Assembly: GCF_018709685.1 (NCBI RefSeq)
Contig: NZ_JABDHQ010000016.1
Coordinates: forward strand, 1-53,012
Direction: 5' to 3'
DNA from: Akkermansia muciniphila
Lineage (GTDB): Bacteria > Verrucomicrobiota > Verrucomicrobiia > Verrucomicrobiales > Akkermansiaceae
Length of the DNA: 53,012 bases
Part shown: positions 1 to 9,274 of the stretch, piece after piece
How positions within the stretch are numbered: the first letter of the stretch is position 1
Layout: each line of letters opens with the position of its first letter
The notes under the pieces: model-generated
Database searches by the model: none
Seen by the model: only the letters and a program-made list of their open reading frames with translations
What the model was told of the DNA's origin: nothing
Position numbers and translations under genes: made by a program

Positions 1-81
1 GAACGCCCTGACACGAAAATGCACGCCATGCCTCGCAACCGGGTTGCCCTGCGTTGAAAGCCATGATTAAATGGATTTTAT

Positions 82-597
82 ATGAATACCCCCGTTCTCA
101 ATGACAACCTGCGCACTGCCACGGAAGCCCTCTGCAACATGCTTGCCAAGGAAGACCAGGTTGTGGCCGCCAAGGCAAAAATCGGCCTCTTTTTCCAGAA
201 CCCCGAGGCAACCAAGCTTTTTGAAGAAGTGAACGCCTACGGCGAAGAACTGCGCAACAAGCACCTGGCCGGCATGCCCCCCACGGAAGAAGAAATTGCC
301 AAGTTTGATTCCCTGCGTGAAAACGTGATCAAGAACGACGCGGCACGCGGCTTCCTGGAAGCGCGCCAGACCATTGACGAACTCCTGAACACCATCAACC
401 AGTACCTGGGCATGTCCATTGATCTTGGCCATGCCCCCACTCCGGAAGAAATTGAAGAAGCCCGCCAGCGCGCAATGAGTTCCGAGTCTTCCTGCTCCTG
501 CGGCGGCAGCTGCGACAAGGATAGCTGTGACTGTGACGGCAATTGCGATCATGACCACGATCACAAGGACGGCGGCTGCGGGTGCGGCCACCACTAA
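82..597 (+). CDS. YlbF/YmcA-family protein with Cys/His-rich metal-binding tail
   Basis: 171 residues. The first ~125 residues are charged and helical and look like the YlbF/YmcA (DUF964) fold; in Firmicutes such proteins form complexes that act with RNase Y. From about residue 133 the protein changes to a low-complexity tail with eight Cys and five His (repeated C-x-C, DHDHDH, final HH), typical of metal-binding tails such as that of SlyD. The tail is seen directly; the family assignment comes from the overall pattern and is moderately sure. A role in metal storage or sensing is inference. The gene stands alone, is followed by a strong terminator, and precedes a tRNA-modification gene on the same strand. 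Confidence 0.7.
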   Translation: MNTPVLNDNLRTATEALCNMLAKEDQVVAAKAKIGLFFQNPEATKLFEEVNAYGEELRNKHLAGMPPTEEEIAKFDSLRENVIKNDAARGFLEARQTIDELLNTINQYLGMSIDLGHAPTPEEIEEARQRAMSSESSCSCGGSCDKDSCDCDGNCDHDHDHKDGGCGCGHH

Positions 598-623
598 AAC
601 GACGCTCTTTCCATTTGACGCCA

Positions 624-655
624 AACGGCTTCACTCCGGGAGTGAAGCCGTTTTT
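624..655 (+). terminator. Rho-independent terminator after the YlbF-family gene
   Basis: A perfect 14-bp inverted repeat (AACGGCTTCACTCC and its complement) spans 624-652 and runs into five T residues at 651-655. It lies 27 bases after the stop codon. Confidence 0.9.
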
Positions 656-755
656 CTATTTCCGGAGCCGCCAGAGAACACCCTTCCTTTTCTGTCAGGG
701 CGGCCAAGACGCTTGAACGGGATACGGGGGCATGTTAGCCTCATTCTAAGGAATC

Positions 756-1760
756 ATGACTTTCTCCAACCGCACAACTTCCCTTCCGTTTTTTAAGACG
801 GATTTTCCCTTGTTCCTGGCCCCGATGGCCGGGGTGACGGACCCTATTTTCCGCACCATCTGCAAGGAACTGGGGGCTGACGTAATGGTCACGGAGTTCG
901 TCTCCGCGGAAGGCATTCTCCAGGCATGGGAAAGAAACCGCCGGTACACGAAGATAGAAGACGCCCACCGCCCCATAGGGATTCAGCTTTTCGGCGCGGA
1001 CGGAGAGCACATGGGAAAAGCGGCCCGGATTATTCTGGACCATGATAAGCCGGATTTCATTGACATCAATTTCGGCTGCCCGGTTCCCAAGGTCGTGGGC
1101 AAAAATGGCGGCTCCTCCCTGCTGAAGGACCTGCCTCTGCTGGCCTCCGTAGCGGCAGGGGTGGTGAAAGCGGTAGGGGACCGCATTCCCGTCACGGCCA
1201 AAATACGCATTGGCTGGGATTTCCAGAATTTGTGCGCCATGGACGCGTGCCACCTGCTGGAGGAAGAGGGCATTTCCATGATTACCATTCATGGGCGCAC
1301 CCGCTCCCAGCAGTATTCCGGCACGGCCAACTGGGACATTATTGACGAATGCGCGCGGGCCATCTCCGTTCCCGTCATCGGAAACGGGGATATTTCCACC
1401 CCGCAGGGGGTGGCCTATGTGAAGGAAAACACAGCCGTGAGCGGCGTGATGATTGGCCGGGCGGCCATGGAGAACCCATGGATTTTCGGAGACGCCAGGT
1501 ATTACCTGCTGCACGGGGCCATGCCCCCGGCCAGGGACCCGCAGGAAAAGACGGCCCTGATCCTGCGCCATACCCGCATGGCCCTGGATTCCGGCCATTA
1601 CGGGGATGAGCTCCACACCATGCGCCACATGAGGTCACGCATTCTGGCTTATACCAAGGGCTTTCCCGGCGCCAAGGAAATGCGCGCGCGCCTGGTGCGC
1701 GTCTCCAGCATGGCGGAACTGGAAGACCTGCTCTCCGCCATGCCGCGCCAGCGGTCCTGA
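756..1760 (+). CDS. dusB: tRNA-dihydrouridine synthase (DusB-like)
   Basis: 334 residues, normal for the Dus family. These FMN enzymes reduce uridine to dihydrouridine in the tRNA D-loop using NADPH. The TIM barrel starts with LAPMAGVTDPIFR (FMN-binding first strand). The NFGCPVPK motif carries the conserved catalytic Cys at residue 108. HGRTRSQQYSG and the phosphate-binding GNGDI and GVMIGRAAMENPW follow. The motif set fits DusB better than DusA or DusC, but the exact target uridine cannot be read from sequence. The start is preceded by AAGGAA at 748-753, one of the few purine-rich ribosome-binding-like sites in the window. About 210 bases without a gene follow. Confidence 0.92.
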   Translation: MTFSNRTTSLPFFKTDFPLFLAPMAGVTDPIFRTICKELGADVMVTEFVSAEGILQAWERNRRYTKIEDAHRPIGIQLFGADGEHMGKAARIILDHDKPDFIDINFGCPVPKVVGKNGGSSLLKDLPLLASVAAGVVKAVGDRIPVTAKIRIGWDFQNLCAMDACHLLEEEGISMITIHGRTRSQQYSGTANWDIIDECARAISVPVIGNGDISTPQGVAYVKENTAVSGVMIGRAAMENPWIFGDARYYLLHGAMPPARDPQEKTALILRHTRMALDSGHYGDELHTMRHMRSRILAYTKGFPGAKEMRARLVRVSSMAELEDLLSAMPRQRS

Positions 1761-1971
1761 GAGAAGGAGAACTCCCGCACGCCAGGATATTCTACAGGCC
1801 CGGAAAGCGGCGCGCATGGAATTTCCTTTTCCCCTACTCCTCTTCCTCCTGAAAAAAAATGCCCTTTTGAGGGAAGCTAAGTTGACTTTACGCCCCGAAC
1901 CTGTCAGAAATAGGGGAGTATCCTGCCGCTCCGTTTCGGCAGACTTCCAACCATAGACTCCAGAGATCGAC

Positions 1972-3618
1972 GTGTACTCCAACGAATCATATCTCATCGA
2001 ACTTCTTACGCAGGCCGGCTATCTGAATGAAGAGATTCTTCAATACGCGCGCAGTCAAAAATCTCCCACCCAGGACCTGGTTGATTTCCTTATCCAGGCC
2101 AATTATCTTACGGAAGACGTCATCGCCCAGGTGGCGGCGTCCAATTCCCTGCTGCCCGTCGTGGACCTGGGCCCCATGCACATTCCCCAGGAAGTGCGCG
2201 AACTGATCACACCGGAGCTGGCGCGGCGCTTCCGGGCCATTCCCATTTCCGACGACGGCTTTTCCGTCAACATCGCCATTGACGATCCGCTGAACCTGGA
2301 GACCATGGACAGCCTGCCCCAGCTGATGGGGCGCGACATTATTTTCAGCGTAGCCACCCACAGCGCGGTGGAAAGCCGCCTGAAGGAGTTCTACCGCGAC
2401 CTGACCGTTCCGGCGGACGCCGCCGGCATTGAGGGGGAAGACGGAGACGCCCCCATCATCCGCCTGGTGCAGCAGATGCTGACGGACGCCTTCAAGATGC
2501 GGGCGTCAGACATTCACATTGAGCCCATGGAAAACCGGCTCCGCATCCGCTACCGCGTGGACGGCAAGCTGGTGGAAGTAGCCACCCACCCCAAGAAGCT
2601 GCTCAGTCCCATCATCGCCCGCCTGAAGGTGATGAGCACGACCATGAGCATTGCGGAAAAGCGCATGCCCCAGGACGGCCGTATCCAGATGAACATCGGC
2701 GGCAAGCAGGTTGACCTTCGTGTGTCTTCCGTCCCCAGCAACCACGGGGAAAGCATCGTCATGCGTATTCTGGACAAGTCAGCCCTGGTGCTGGGCCTGC
2801 CCCAGCTCGGCTTCTTCTCTGATGATGAAGCCGTGTTTGACCGCCTCATCACCCTGCCGGACGGCATCATCCTGGTGACGGGCCCCACCGGGTCCGGTAA
2901 GACCACCACCCTTTACGCGTGCTTGAACCACATCAACCGCCCGGATAAAAAGATCATCACGGTGGAAGACCCCGTGGAATACGAGCTTTCCGGCATCAAC
3001 CAGGTGATGGTGAAGGCGGACATCGGCATGACCTTCGCCGCCGCCCTGCGCGCCATGCTCCGCCAGGCCCCCAATATCATCATGATCGGGGAAATTCGAG
3101 ACATGGAAACGGCCAGCATCGCCATCAACGCCTCCCTGACGGGCCACCTGGTGTTTTCCACCCTTCACACCAATGACGCTCCCAGCGCCGTGGCCCGTCT
3201 GGCGGACATCGGCATCAAGCGCTTCCTGATCGCCTCCGCCGTGCGCGCCATCATGGCCCAGCGCCTTGTCCGCAAGCTGTGCGACCGCTGCAAGGTGGAC
3301 GGCGTGCTGACGGAGAAGCAGGCGCATACGCTGAACATTGACATGTCCCGCCTTACTCCGGGGCAGATCAAGGCCCCCCACGGCTGCGACTTCTGCCGCG
3401 GCGGCGGGTTCAAGGGACGAATGGGCCTCTTTGAAATTTTCGAGATCGACGACGAAGTACGCCGCATGATCAACGAGAACCTGACCTCCCCCCAGTTGCG
3501 CAAGCGCGCACGGGAACTCGGCATGAGAACCCTGAGAGAAGACGGCGTGCGCAAGGTGCTGGCCGGGCTTACCTCTCCGGAAGAAGTCCTCAATGTCACC
3601 ATGGGAGACGCCAACTGA
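1972..3618 (+). CDS. GspE/PilB-family secretion or pilus assembly ATPase (first copy)
   Basis: 548 residues with a GTG start; no ATG lies close by and the N-terminal domain begins here. The MshEN/T2SSE N-terminal domain covers about residues 1-140. The hexameric ATPase domain follows, with Walker A GPTGSGKT at 304-311, Walker B IIMIGEIRD near 370 and a conserved HLVFSTLHTND segment. A zinc-finger module has C437-x2-C440 and C472-x2-C475. Such ATPases act on the cytoplasmic face and power assembly of type II secretion pseudopili or type IV pili. A second related ATPase follows within 30 bases, then GspF- and GspG-type genes, suggesting one operon. Sequence alone does not separate the GspE from the PilB role. 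Confidence 0.9.
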   Translation: MYSNESYLIELLTQAGYLNEEILQYARSQKSPTQDLVDFLIQANYLTEDVIAQVAASNSLLPVVDLGPMHIPQEVRELITPELARRFRAIPISDDGFSVNIAIDDPLNLETMDSLPQLMGRDIIFSVATHSAVESRLKEFYRDLTVPADAAGIEGEDGDAPIIRLVQQMLTDAFKMRASDIHIEPMENRLRIRYRVDGKLVEVATHPKKLLSPIIARLKVMSTTMSIAEKRMPQDGRIQMNIGGKQVDLRVSSVPSNHGESIVMRILDKSALVLGLPQLGFFSDDEAVFDRLITLPDGIILVTGPTGSGKTTTLYACLNHINRPDKKIITVEDPVEYELSGINQVMVKADIGMTFAAALRAMLRQAPNIIMIGEIRDMETASIAINASLTGHLVFSTLHTNDAPSAVARLADIGIKRFLIASAVRAIMAQRLVRKLCDRCKVDGVLTEKQAHTLNIDMSRLTPGQIKAPHGCDFCRGGGFKGRMGLFEIFEIDDEVRRMINENLTSPQLRKRARELGMRTLREDGVRKVLAGLTSPEEVLNVTMGDAN

Positions 3619-3646
3619 TTTTTCCCCGCAATTCATTCTGATTATT

Positions 3647-5305
3647 ATGGACACCAATCTTACACTGGAACTTTTCATCGGCCGGGGAATGATCGACAAA
3701 TCCCTGGCGAAGGATATCAAGGAGGAAATGACCGTCTCCGGCAAGGAACTGCCGGAGGTGCTCGCGGATTTCGGCATCATCGGCAGCAAGGACGATATCT
3801 GGCAGATGATCGCCAGCGACCTGGGCACGGAATTCATCACCCTGGACAATTTCAAACCGGACCCGAACGTGCAGAACATGATGCCGGCCACGCTCGTGCG
3901 CCTGCATGGAGCCCTGCCCGTGCGACACGGTCCGGAAGGCCTGTACGTGTGCCTGGTGGATCCCCTGAATCCCCAGACGGTGGAAGACCTGCGCTTTGCC
4001 CTGGGCCAGGATATCCACGTCCTGATCGCTCCCGACTACCAGATTTCCGAACGCATTAATGAGCTGTACGGCGGGGAATCCGCCGCCATGACGGACCTGA
4101 TGCAGGAGCTCAACAGCATGCAGGTCAACAATGAGACGGAAGACTCCGCCGCGGCGCCCGTCATCCGCTTTGTGGACCTGGTCATCACGCAGGCCATTAA
4201 GGAAAAAGCCTCCGACATTCACTTTGAGCCCTTTGAAAAGGAATTCAAAATCCGCTACCGCGTGGACGGCTCCCTGTATGAAATGCAGCCACCCCCCGTG
4301 CACCTGTCCGTGCCGGTCATTTCCCGCGTCAAGGTCATGGCGAACATGAACATCGCGGAACGCCGCGTTCCTCAGGACGGACGAATCGTCAAGCAGGTGG
4401 GCAACCGCTCGGTGGACATGCGTGTTTCCTCCCTCCCCACCCAGTACGGTGAATCCGTGGTGCTCCGCGTGCTGGACCGCTCTTCCGTCAACCTGAACCT
4501 GGACAACCTGGGCCTGCCCAAGCATATTCATGAATATATCCTGGATACGGTCCACAAGCCGAACGGCATTTTCATCGTCACCGGTCCCACCGGCGCCGGC
4601 AAGACCACCACGCTGTACGCTGCCCTACGGGAAATCAACACCATTGATTCCAAGGTGCTGACGGCGGAAGACCCCGTGGAATACGACATTGACGGCATTA
4701 TCCAGATTCCGATCAATGAAGCCATCGGCCTGGATTTCCCGATGGTGCTCCGCGCCTTCCTGCGACAGGACCCCGACCGCATCATGGTGGGGGAAATGCG
4801 TGACATGGCTACTGCCCAGATCGCCATTCAGGCGTCCCTGACGGGGCACCTGGTAGTTTCCACCCTGCACACGAACGACTCCGCCGGGGCCGTGACCCGC
4901 CTGGTGGACATGGGCTGCGAACCTTTCCTGGTGGCCGCCTCCCTGGAAGGGGTGCTGGCCCAGCGCCTGGTACGCACCATCTGCCCGGACTGCCGCACGC
5001 CGTATGAACCCTCCTCCACCATCCTCTCCCAGCTTGGCGTGTCTCCCTATGAACTGGGGGACAAGCACTTTTACACGGGCCGGGGCTGTGACAAGTGCTC
5101 CAATTCCGGTTACAAGGGCCGGCAGGGGATTTACGAACTGCTGGATATCAACGATACCCTGCGGGACATGATCACGGACCGCGCTCCTTCCGTGGTGCTG
5201 AAGCAGAAGGCCATTGAAATGGGCATGTCCACCCTGCGTGAAGACGGCCTGAGAAACATTTACAGCGGCAATACCACCATTGAAGAAGTGCTGAAGTACA
5301 CTTAA
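3647..5305 (+). CDS. GspE/PilB-family secretion or pilus assembly ATPase (second copy)
   Basis: 552 residues from ATG 3647. The open frame extends upstream into the preceding gene, but the MshEN-like domain begins at MDTNLTLELFIGRGM, and this start leaves a normal 28-base gap. Domain order matches the preceding ATPase: N-terminal domain to ~150, a linker, then the ATPase with Walker A GPTGAGKT at 313-320, Walker B RIMVGEMRD and HLVVSTLHTNDS. The zinc-finger cysteines are C446/C449 and C481/C484. The two neighbours are clear paralogs but have diverged widely outside the motifs, so this is not a recent duplication. It may form a mixed or alternative motor with the first copy; that is inference. 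Confidence 0.9.
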   Translation: MDTNLTLELFIGRGMIDKSLAKDIKEEMTVSGKELPEVLADFGIIGSKDDIWQMIASDLGTEFITLDNFKPDPNVQNMMPATLVRLHGALPVRHGPEGLYVCLVDPLNPQTVEDLRFALGQDIHVLIAPDYQISERINELYGGESAAMTDLMQELNSMQVNNETEDSAAAPVIRFVDLVITQAIKEKASDIHFEPFEKEFKIRYRVDGSLYEMQPPPVHLSVPVISRVKVMANMNIAERRVPQDGRIVKQVGNRSVDMRVSSLPTQYGESVVLRVLDRSSVNLNLDNLGLPKHIHEYILDTVHKPNGIFIVTGPTGAGKTTTLYAALREINTIDSKVLTAEDPVEYDIDGIIQIPINEAIGLDFPMVLRAFLRQDPDRIMVGEMRDMATAQIAIQASLTGHLVVSTLHTNDSAGAVTRLVDMGCEPFLVAASLEGVLAQRLVRTICPDCRTPYEPSSTILSQLGVSPYELGDKHFYTGRGCDKCSNSGYKGRQGIYELLDINDTLRDMITDRAPSVVLKQKAIEMGMSTLREDGLRNIYSGNTTIEEVLKYT

Positions 5306-5370
5306 TGGACAGACCTATACCGCACCCCCATTTCAACCACCAAGCAGAAAACACTTAAAACACCACATAT

Positions 5371-6639
5371 ATGCCTAAATATCAATATACAGCACTTGAC
5401 CATAAAGGCGACCAGAAAACGGGTACCCTGGAGGCCAATTCCGAAGCGGAGGCCATGGAATCCATCCGGGCGCATGGCCTGTACCCCACCCAGATCGTAG
5501 AAGCGGGCAAGGGCAAGATCCAGCAAACGCCCGCCGCCAAGAAGAAGGCCAAGGGAGCCAAAGGGAAAAAAGGCAGACTGGGCGGCAGGATCAAGGCGAA
5601 AGCCCTGATGATTTTCACCCGCCAGCTGGCCACCCTGATTGACGCCGGGCTGCCCCTGCTCCAGAGCTTGAACGTGCTGGCCAAGCAGGAAGCCAACCCC
5701 AACCTGCGTGTGACCATTGAAGCCCTGGGGGATTCCGTTCAGGGCGGCTCCACCTTCTCGGAAGCCCTGGCCCAGCACCCCAAAATCTTTGACCGCCTGT
5801 TCGTGAACATGGTGAAGGCCGGCGAACTGGGCGGTGTGCTGGAAGTCGTGCTGAACCGCCTGGCGGAATACCAGGAAAAGGCGCAGAAACTGAAGAGCAA
5901 GGTAATCACCGCCATGGTGTACCCCTCCATCGTCCTGTTCATTGCGGTAGGCATCGTGATCTTCCTGATGCTGGTCATCGTTCCCAAGTTCAAGGCCATG
6001 TTCGCGGAACAGGGCAGTGAGCTTCCCGCCATTTCCGAGTTCGTGTTCGGCATCAGTGACTGGTTCATGGCCGCTCCGTTCTTTGTGCCGAATGCCGTTA
6101 TTCTGGCCGCCGTCATCGCCATCCTGTACGCTGTCTTCACGGCCATGAGCAAGACGCCCAACGGACGCCGCAAGATTGACACGGCCCTGCTGACCATGCC
6201 CGTCATCGGCAACGTGCAGAGCAAAAGCGCCATCGCCCGCTTCGCCCGTACCTTCGGCACGCTGGTCACTTCCGGCGTTCCCATTCTCCAGGCGCTCACC
6301 ATCACCAAGGACACTGCCGGGAACATGATCGTGGGAGACGCCATCGGCCTTATCCATGATTCCGTGAAGGAAGGTGAATCCGTGGTCACGCCCATGTCTT
6401 CCTCCAAGCTTTTCCCCCCCATGGTGATCTCCATGGTGGACGTGGGTGAAGAAACCGGCCAGCTTCCCGACATGCTCCTCAAGATTGCGGACGTTTACGA
6501 TGATGAAGTGGACAACGCCGTGGGGGCCATGACCTCCATGCTGGAACCCATCATGATCGTGTTCCTGGCCGTGGTTGTGGGCGGCATCGTGTTCGCCATG
6601 TTCCTGCCCCTTCTGCAGGTCATTGAGAAAATGGGTTAA
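5371..6639 (+). CDS. GspF/PilC-family inner-membrane platform protein
   Basis: 422 residues, typical of the GspF/PilC family. The protein opens with the short MPKYQYTALDHKGDQKTG domain, followed by a Lys-rich linker near residues 50-72 and two repeated T2SSF cytoplasmic domains (FTRQLATLIDAGLPLLQSL and FARTFGTLVTSGVPILQAL). Three hydrophobic segments are visible near 175-205, 235-260 and 392-416. The family forms the membrane platform that couples the cytoplasmic ATPase to the growing pseudopilus or pilus. The gene lies 65 bases after the second ATPase and 22 bases before the pseudopilin gene. Confidence 0.93.
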   Translation: MPKYQYTALDHKGDQKTGTLEANSEAEAMESIRAHGLYPTQIVEAGKGKIQQTPAAKKKAKGAKGKKGRLGGRIKAKALMIFTRQLATLIDAGLPLLQSLNVLAKQEANPNLRVTIEALGDSVQGGSTFSEALAQHPKIFDRLFVNMVKAGELGGVLEVVLNRLAEYQEKAQKLKSKVITAMVYPSIVLFIAVGIVIFLMLVIVPKFKAMFAEQGSELPAISEFVFGISDWFMAAPFFVPNAVILAAVIAILYAVFTAMSKTPNGRRKIDTALLTMPVIGNVQSKSAIARFARTFGTLVTSGVPILQALTITKDTAGNMIVGDAIGLIHDSVKEGESVVTPMSSSKLFPPMVISMVDVGEETGQLPDMLLKIADVYDDEVDNAVGAMTSMLEPIMIVFLAVVVGGIVFAMFLPLLQVIEKMG

Positions 6640-6661
6640 CCCTCCTCCAGAAGCAGACCAG

Positions 6662-7330
6662 ATGAAGATTCGCTCCGCATACAGCCGCCTCCGGGCGGCA
6701 CAGGGCTTCACCCTCATGGAAATCCTGGTGGTGATGGTCATCATCGTGGTGCTTGCCACGCTGACCATCTCCATCTACACCTGGCTTGAAACCCGGAAAA
6801 ACGAGCAGGCCACGGAATCCATCGTCCGCAAGATTGAAATGGGGCTGGAGAGCTACCACAGCGACCATGACCGCTACCCCTACGGTACGGAAGCCCCCTT
6901 CAACAACCACGGAGTAGCCGTGGCGAACGGCGAGGAGTACAGCTCCAACGTCGTGTACATGGCCCTCTTCGGCGACCACAAGAATGAAGGCATGCCTTCC
7001 AGGAATACCACCATTTACAATGATGAGCTGAATCCCGCCACCCAGCCCAAAAGCAACCCGACCGTCCGGGAAGTCCATGTGAAAGGCAAGGACGGCAGGC
7101 CCGTCACGCTTTACATCCTGGCGGACCCGTGGGGCTCCCCGTACCGCTACCGCCTGGGCAGCGAGCAGGCCATCCCCTCCAAATCCGCCAGCGCAAAGAA
7201 CCTGAAAATGGGCAACGGCATGAATCCGGATTACGATTTCTGGTCCTTCGGCAAGGACGGAGACAGTGACCTGAAAGACCCGCACGCCCCTGAAAACGAG
7301 GATGACATCGGCAACCTGCCGAAATTCTGA
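6662..7330 (+). CDS. GspG-type major pseudopilin
   Basis: 222 residues from ATG 6662. The longer open frame overlaps the preceding gene, but the prepilin leader begins here. The N-terminus is a class III prepilin signal: a short basic leader, cleavage expected in QG|FTLMEILVVMV with Glu at mature position 5, then the long hydrophobic helix. The C-terminal half has the GspG signature DPWGSPYRYR and the ending YDFWSFGKDGDSD, where acidic residues bind calcium in characterised GspG proteins. It is longer than classical GspG (~140 residues) through an insertion after the helix. As the last gene of the cluster it probably supplies the fibre subunit. Confidence 0.9.
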   Translation: MKIRSAYSRLRAAQGFTLMEILVVMVIIVVLATLTISIYTWLETRKNEQATESIVRKIEMGLESYHSDHDRYPYGTEAPFNNHGVAVANGEEYSSNVVYMALFGDHKNEGMPSRNTTIYNDELNPATQPKSNPTVREVHVKGKDGRPVTLYILADPWGSPYRYRLGSEQAIPSKSASAKNLKMGNGMNPDYDFWSFGKDGDSDLKDPHAPENEDDIGNLPKF

Positions 7331-7364
7331 TTCTTCCGTTTTTTCCACGCGCAGCGCCTTTTTC

Positions 7365-7402
7365 AGCGGCCTTCCCTTCCGCCCTGCGGAGGGAAGGCCG
7401 CT
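7365..7402 (+). terminator. Stem-loop after the pseudopilin gene
   Basis: A 12-bp perfect stem (7365-7376 with 7391-7402) with a 14-base loop lies 35 bases after the pseudopilin stop. There is no T-tract after it, so it is a less certain terminator. Confidence 0.45.
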
Positions 7403-7423
7403 CTGCGTACAGGGCACTATTTT

Positions 7424-7453
7424 CTGGCATCCGGAAAGCCCCTGGCGTATGAT
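7424..7453 (+). promoter_or_regulatory. Putative promoter of the glycosyltransferase pair
   Basis: CTGGCA (7424-7429), an 18-base spacer and TATGAT (7448-7453). The -10 ends 12 bases before the ATG, predicting a very short mRNA leader. Confidence 0.45.
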
Positions 7454-7465
7454 GCGGGCACTGCC

Positions 7466-8410
7466 ATGAAACGAATTTCCCTGATCGTTCCCTGCCTGAA
7501 TGAAGAGCAGGCCATTCCGGTGTTCAAACAAGAGGTGGACCGGGTTTTCAAGGAACACCTGGAGGGATACGCCGCGGAACTTATCTTTGTGGATGACGGC
7601 TCCACAGACCGCACCCTGGAGATAATCAAGGAGCTGGTGGAGCATTCCCCGGAGGTGAAGTTTATTTCCTTTTCCCGCAACTTCGGGAAGGAAGCGGCCA
7701 TTTACGCGGGGCTGGAGGCGGCCACGGGTGATTATGCAGCCGTCATGGACGTGGACCTTCAGGACCCGCCCTCCCTGCTGCCGGAGATGGTGAAAGCCAT
7801 TGACGAGGAAGGGTACGACTGCGCCGGAACGCGCCGCGTCACCCGGAAGGGGGAACCGCCGCTGCGTTCTTTCTTTGCGCGCGCCTTTTACAAGACGATT
7901 CACTGGATATCGGACACCCATATCGTGGACGGCGCCCGGGATTACAAGCTGATGACGCGCCCCGTGCTGGAGGCCCTGCTTTCCCTGAAGGAGTACAACC
8001 GCTTTTCCAAAGGCCTGTATGAATGGGTGGGCTTCCGCACCAAATGGTTTGAGTATGAGAATGTGGAGCGGGTGGCGGGAGAAACCAAATGGTCCTTCTT
8101 CAAACTGTTCCTGTACTCCATTGAAGGCATTGTGGCCTTCTCCACAGCCCCGCTGGCCCTGGCCTCCATCATGGGGGTGATGCTTTCCTTCATTTCCTTC
8201 CTTGCCATCATCGTGCTGACGGTCAGGGAGCTGCTCTGGCCCCATTCCGCCTATGGCTGGACTTCCATGGTCTGCGTTTTCTGCCTGATGGGCGGCATCG
8301 TCCTGCTGTGCCTGGGCATCCTGGGCCAGTACCTGGCCAAGACCTATACGGAGGTCAAAAAACGCCCCATCTACATCGCCAGGGAACGCTCCATCAGTTC
8401 CTCCAAATAA
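7466..8410 (+). CDS. Family 2 glycosyltransferase, GtrB/DPM-like, membrane-anchored
   Basis: 314 residues. The N-terminal GT-A domain begins SLIVPCLNEEQAIP, with the nucleotide-binding FVDDGSTD (DDG at 43-45) and the metal-binding DVDLQDPP near 95-102. Two C-terminal transmembrane helices (about 230-255 and 268-292) place it with the GtrB/DPM1-like enzymes that transfer a sugar from a nucleotide donor to a polyprenyl phosphate lipid. The donor sugar cannot be told. A second GT2 gene begins 8 bases after the stop, so the two are probably co-transcribed and may act in one envelope glycan pathway. Confidence 0.88.
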   Translation: MKRISLIVPCLNEEQAIPVFKQEVDRVFKEHLEGYAAELIFVDDGSTDRTLEIIKELVEHSPEVKFISFSRNFGKEAAIYAGLEAATGDYAAVMDVDLQDPPSLLPEMVKAIDEEGYDCAGTRRVTRKGEPPLRSFFARAFYKTIHWISDTHIVDGARDYKLMTRPVLEALLSLKEYNRFSKGLYEWVGFRTKWFEYENVERVAGETKWSFFKLFLYSIEGIVAFSTAPLALASIMGVMLSFISFLAIIVLTVRELLWPHSAYGWTSMVCVFCLMGGIVLLCLGILGQYLAKTYTEVKKRPIYIARERSISSSK

Positions 8411-8417
8411 AATTTCC

Positions 8418-9239
8418 ATGGATACCGAGCCTGATTTCAGCATCGTTACGCCCAGCTATAATTACGCCAGCTACGTGCGGGAGTGCATTGAAAGCGTCAG
8501 GAACCAGGAAGGCGCCACGTTTGAGCACATCATCCAGGACGCCGGCTCCACGGACGGAACGCTGGACATCCTGAACTCCTACCCGCACCTGAAATTGCAT
8601 GTGGAGAAGGATTCCGGCATGTCTGAGGGCATCAACCGCGGCTTCCGGAGGGCACGCGGCAAGTGGGTCATGTGGCTGAATACGGACGACAGGCTGCTGC
8701 CTGGCGCCCTGGCGGCCGTCAAGGCCTTTGCGGATTCCCGCCCGGATGCGGACATCGTGCACGGGGCCTGGAACTTCATTGATGCGGACGGGACCGTCCA
8801 GCGGCCCATGAAAGCCCTGCCCTACAGCCTCCGCATGCACATCTGGTACGGCACGTACCTGGCCTCCACCGCGCTGTTCCTGCGCAGGAGCACCACGATT
8901 GAGGAAGGATTCCTGCTGGACGAACGGTTCCGGTACGACATGGACGGGGAGTATTACGCCCGCCTGGGCCGTGCCGGAAAAAAGTTCGTCCATTACAACA
9001 GGCTGCTGGCGGATTTCCGCTGGCACGGCGACAACCTGAGCGCCCCCAATGTGGAGCTCCGGGACATGGACGCCGAATTAAAGCGCCAGAAGCAGCACAG
9101 CGAGGACGCCGCCATCAAGCGCGTTTACGGTTATTCCTTTTCCAGGCACAGCTGCAACAATATCCTGGACGGCCTGATGCGCGAGGCCTACCGGATGAAA
9201 AAAGCCTTCCTGTACCTGACCACTCCCTGGGAAAAATAA
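8418..9239 (+). CDS. Family 2 glycosyltransferase (soluble)
   Basis: 273 residues. It starts with DFSIVTPSYNYASYVRECIES, the typical first strand and helix of GT-A family 2 enzymes. QDAGSTDGT is in the nucleotide-binding position, and WLNTDDRLLPGA (D90-D91) is the metal-binding DxD-like motif. No transmembrane segment is seen, unlike the adjacent GT2. The C-terminus is basic and amphipathic. The donor and acceptor are not identifiable. The 8-base spacing from the upstream gene suggests an operon and possibly translational coupling. Confidence 0.87.
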   Translation: MDTEPDFSIVTPSYNYASYVRECIESVRNQEGATFEHIIQDAGSTDGTLDILNSYPHLKLHVEKDSGMSEGINRGFRRARGKWVMWLNTDDRLLPGALAAVKAFADSRPDADIVHGAWNFIDADGTVQRPMKALPYSLRMHIWYGTYLASTALFLRRSTTIEEGFLLDERFRYDMDGEYYARLGRAGKKFVHYNRLLADFRWHGDNLSAPNVELRDMDAELKRQKQHSEDAAIKRVYGYSFSRHSCNNILDGLMREAYRMKKAFLYLTTPWEK

Positions 9240-9274
9240 TTTGCCTTTTCCCGGTTTTCCTCCCTTCCCTGCGG

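Noticed and set aside
5302-6774. 490-codon open frame on the minus strand
   Set aside because: It lies antisense to the GspF-type gene, is rich in His, Gly and Gln as expected from a shadow frame, and has no domain pattern.
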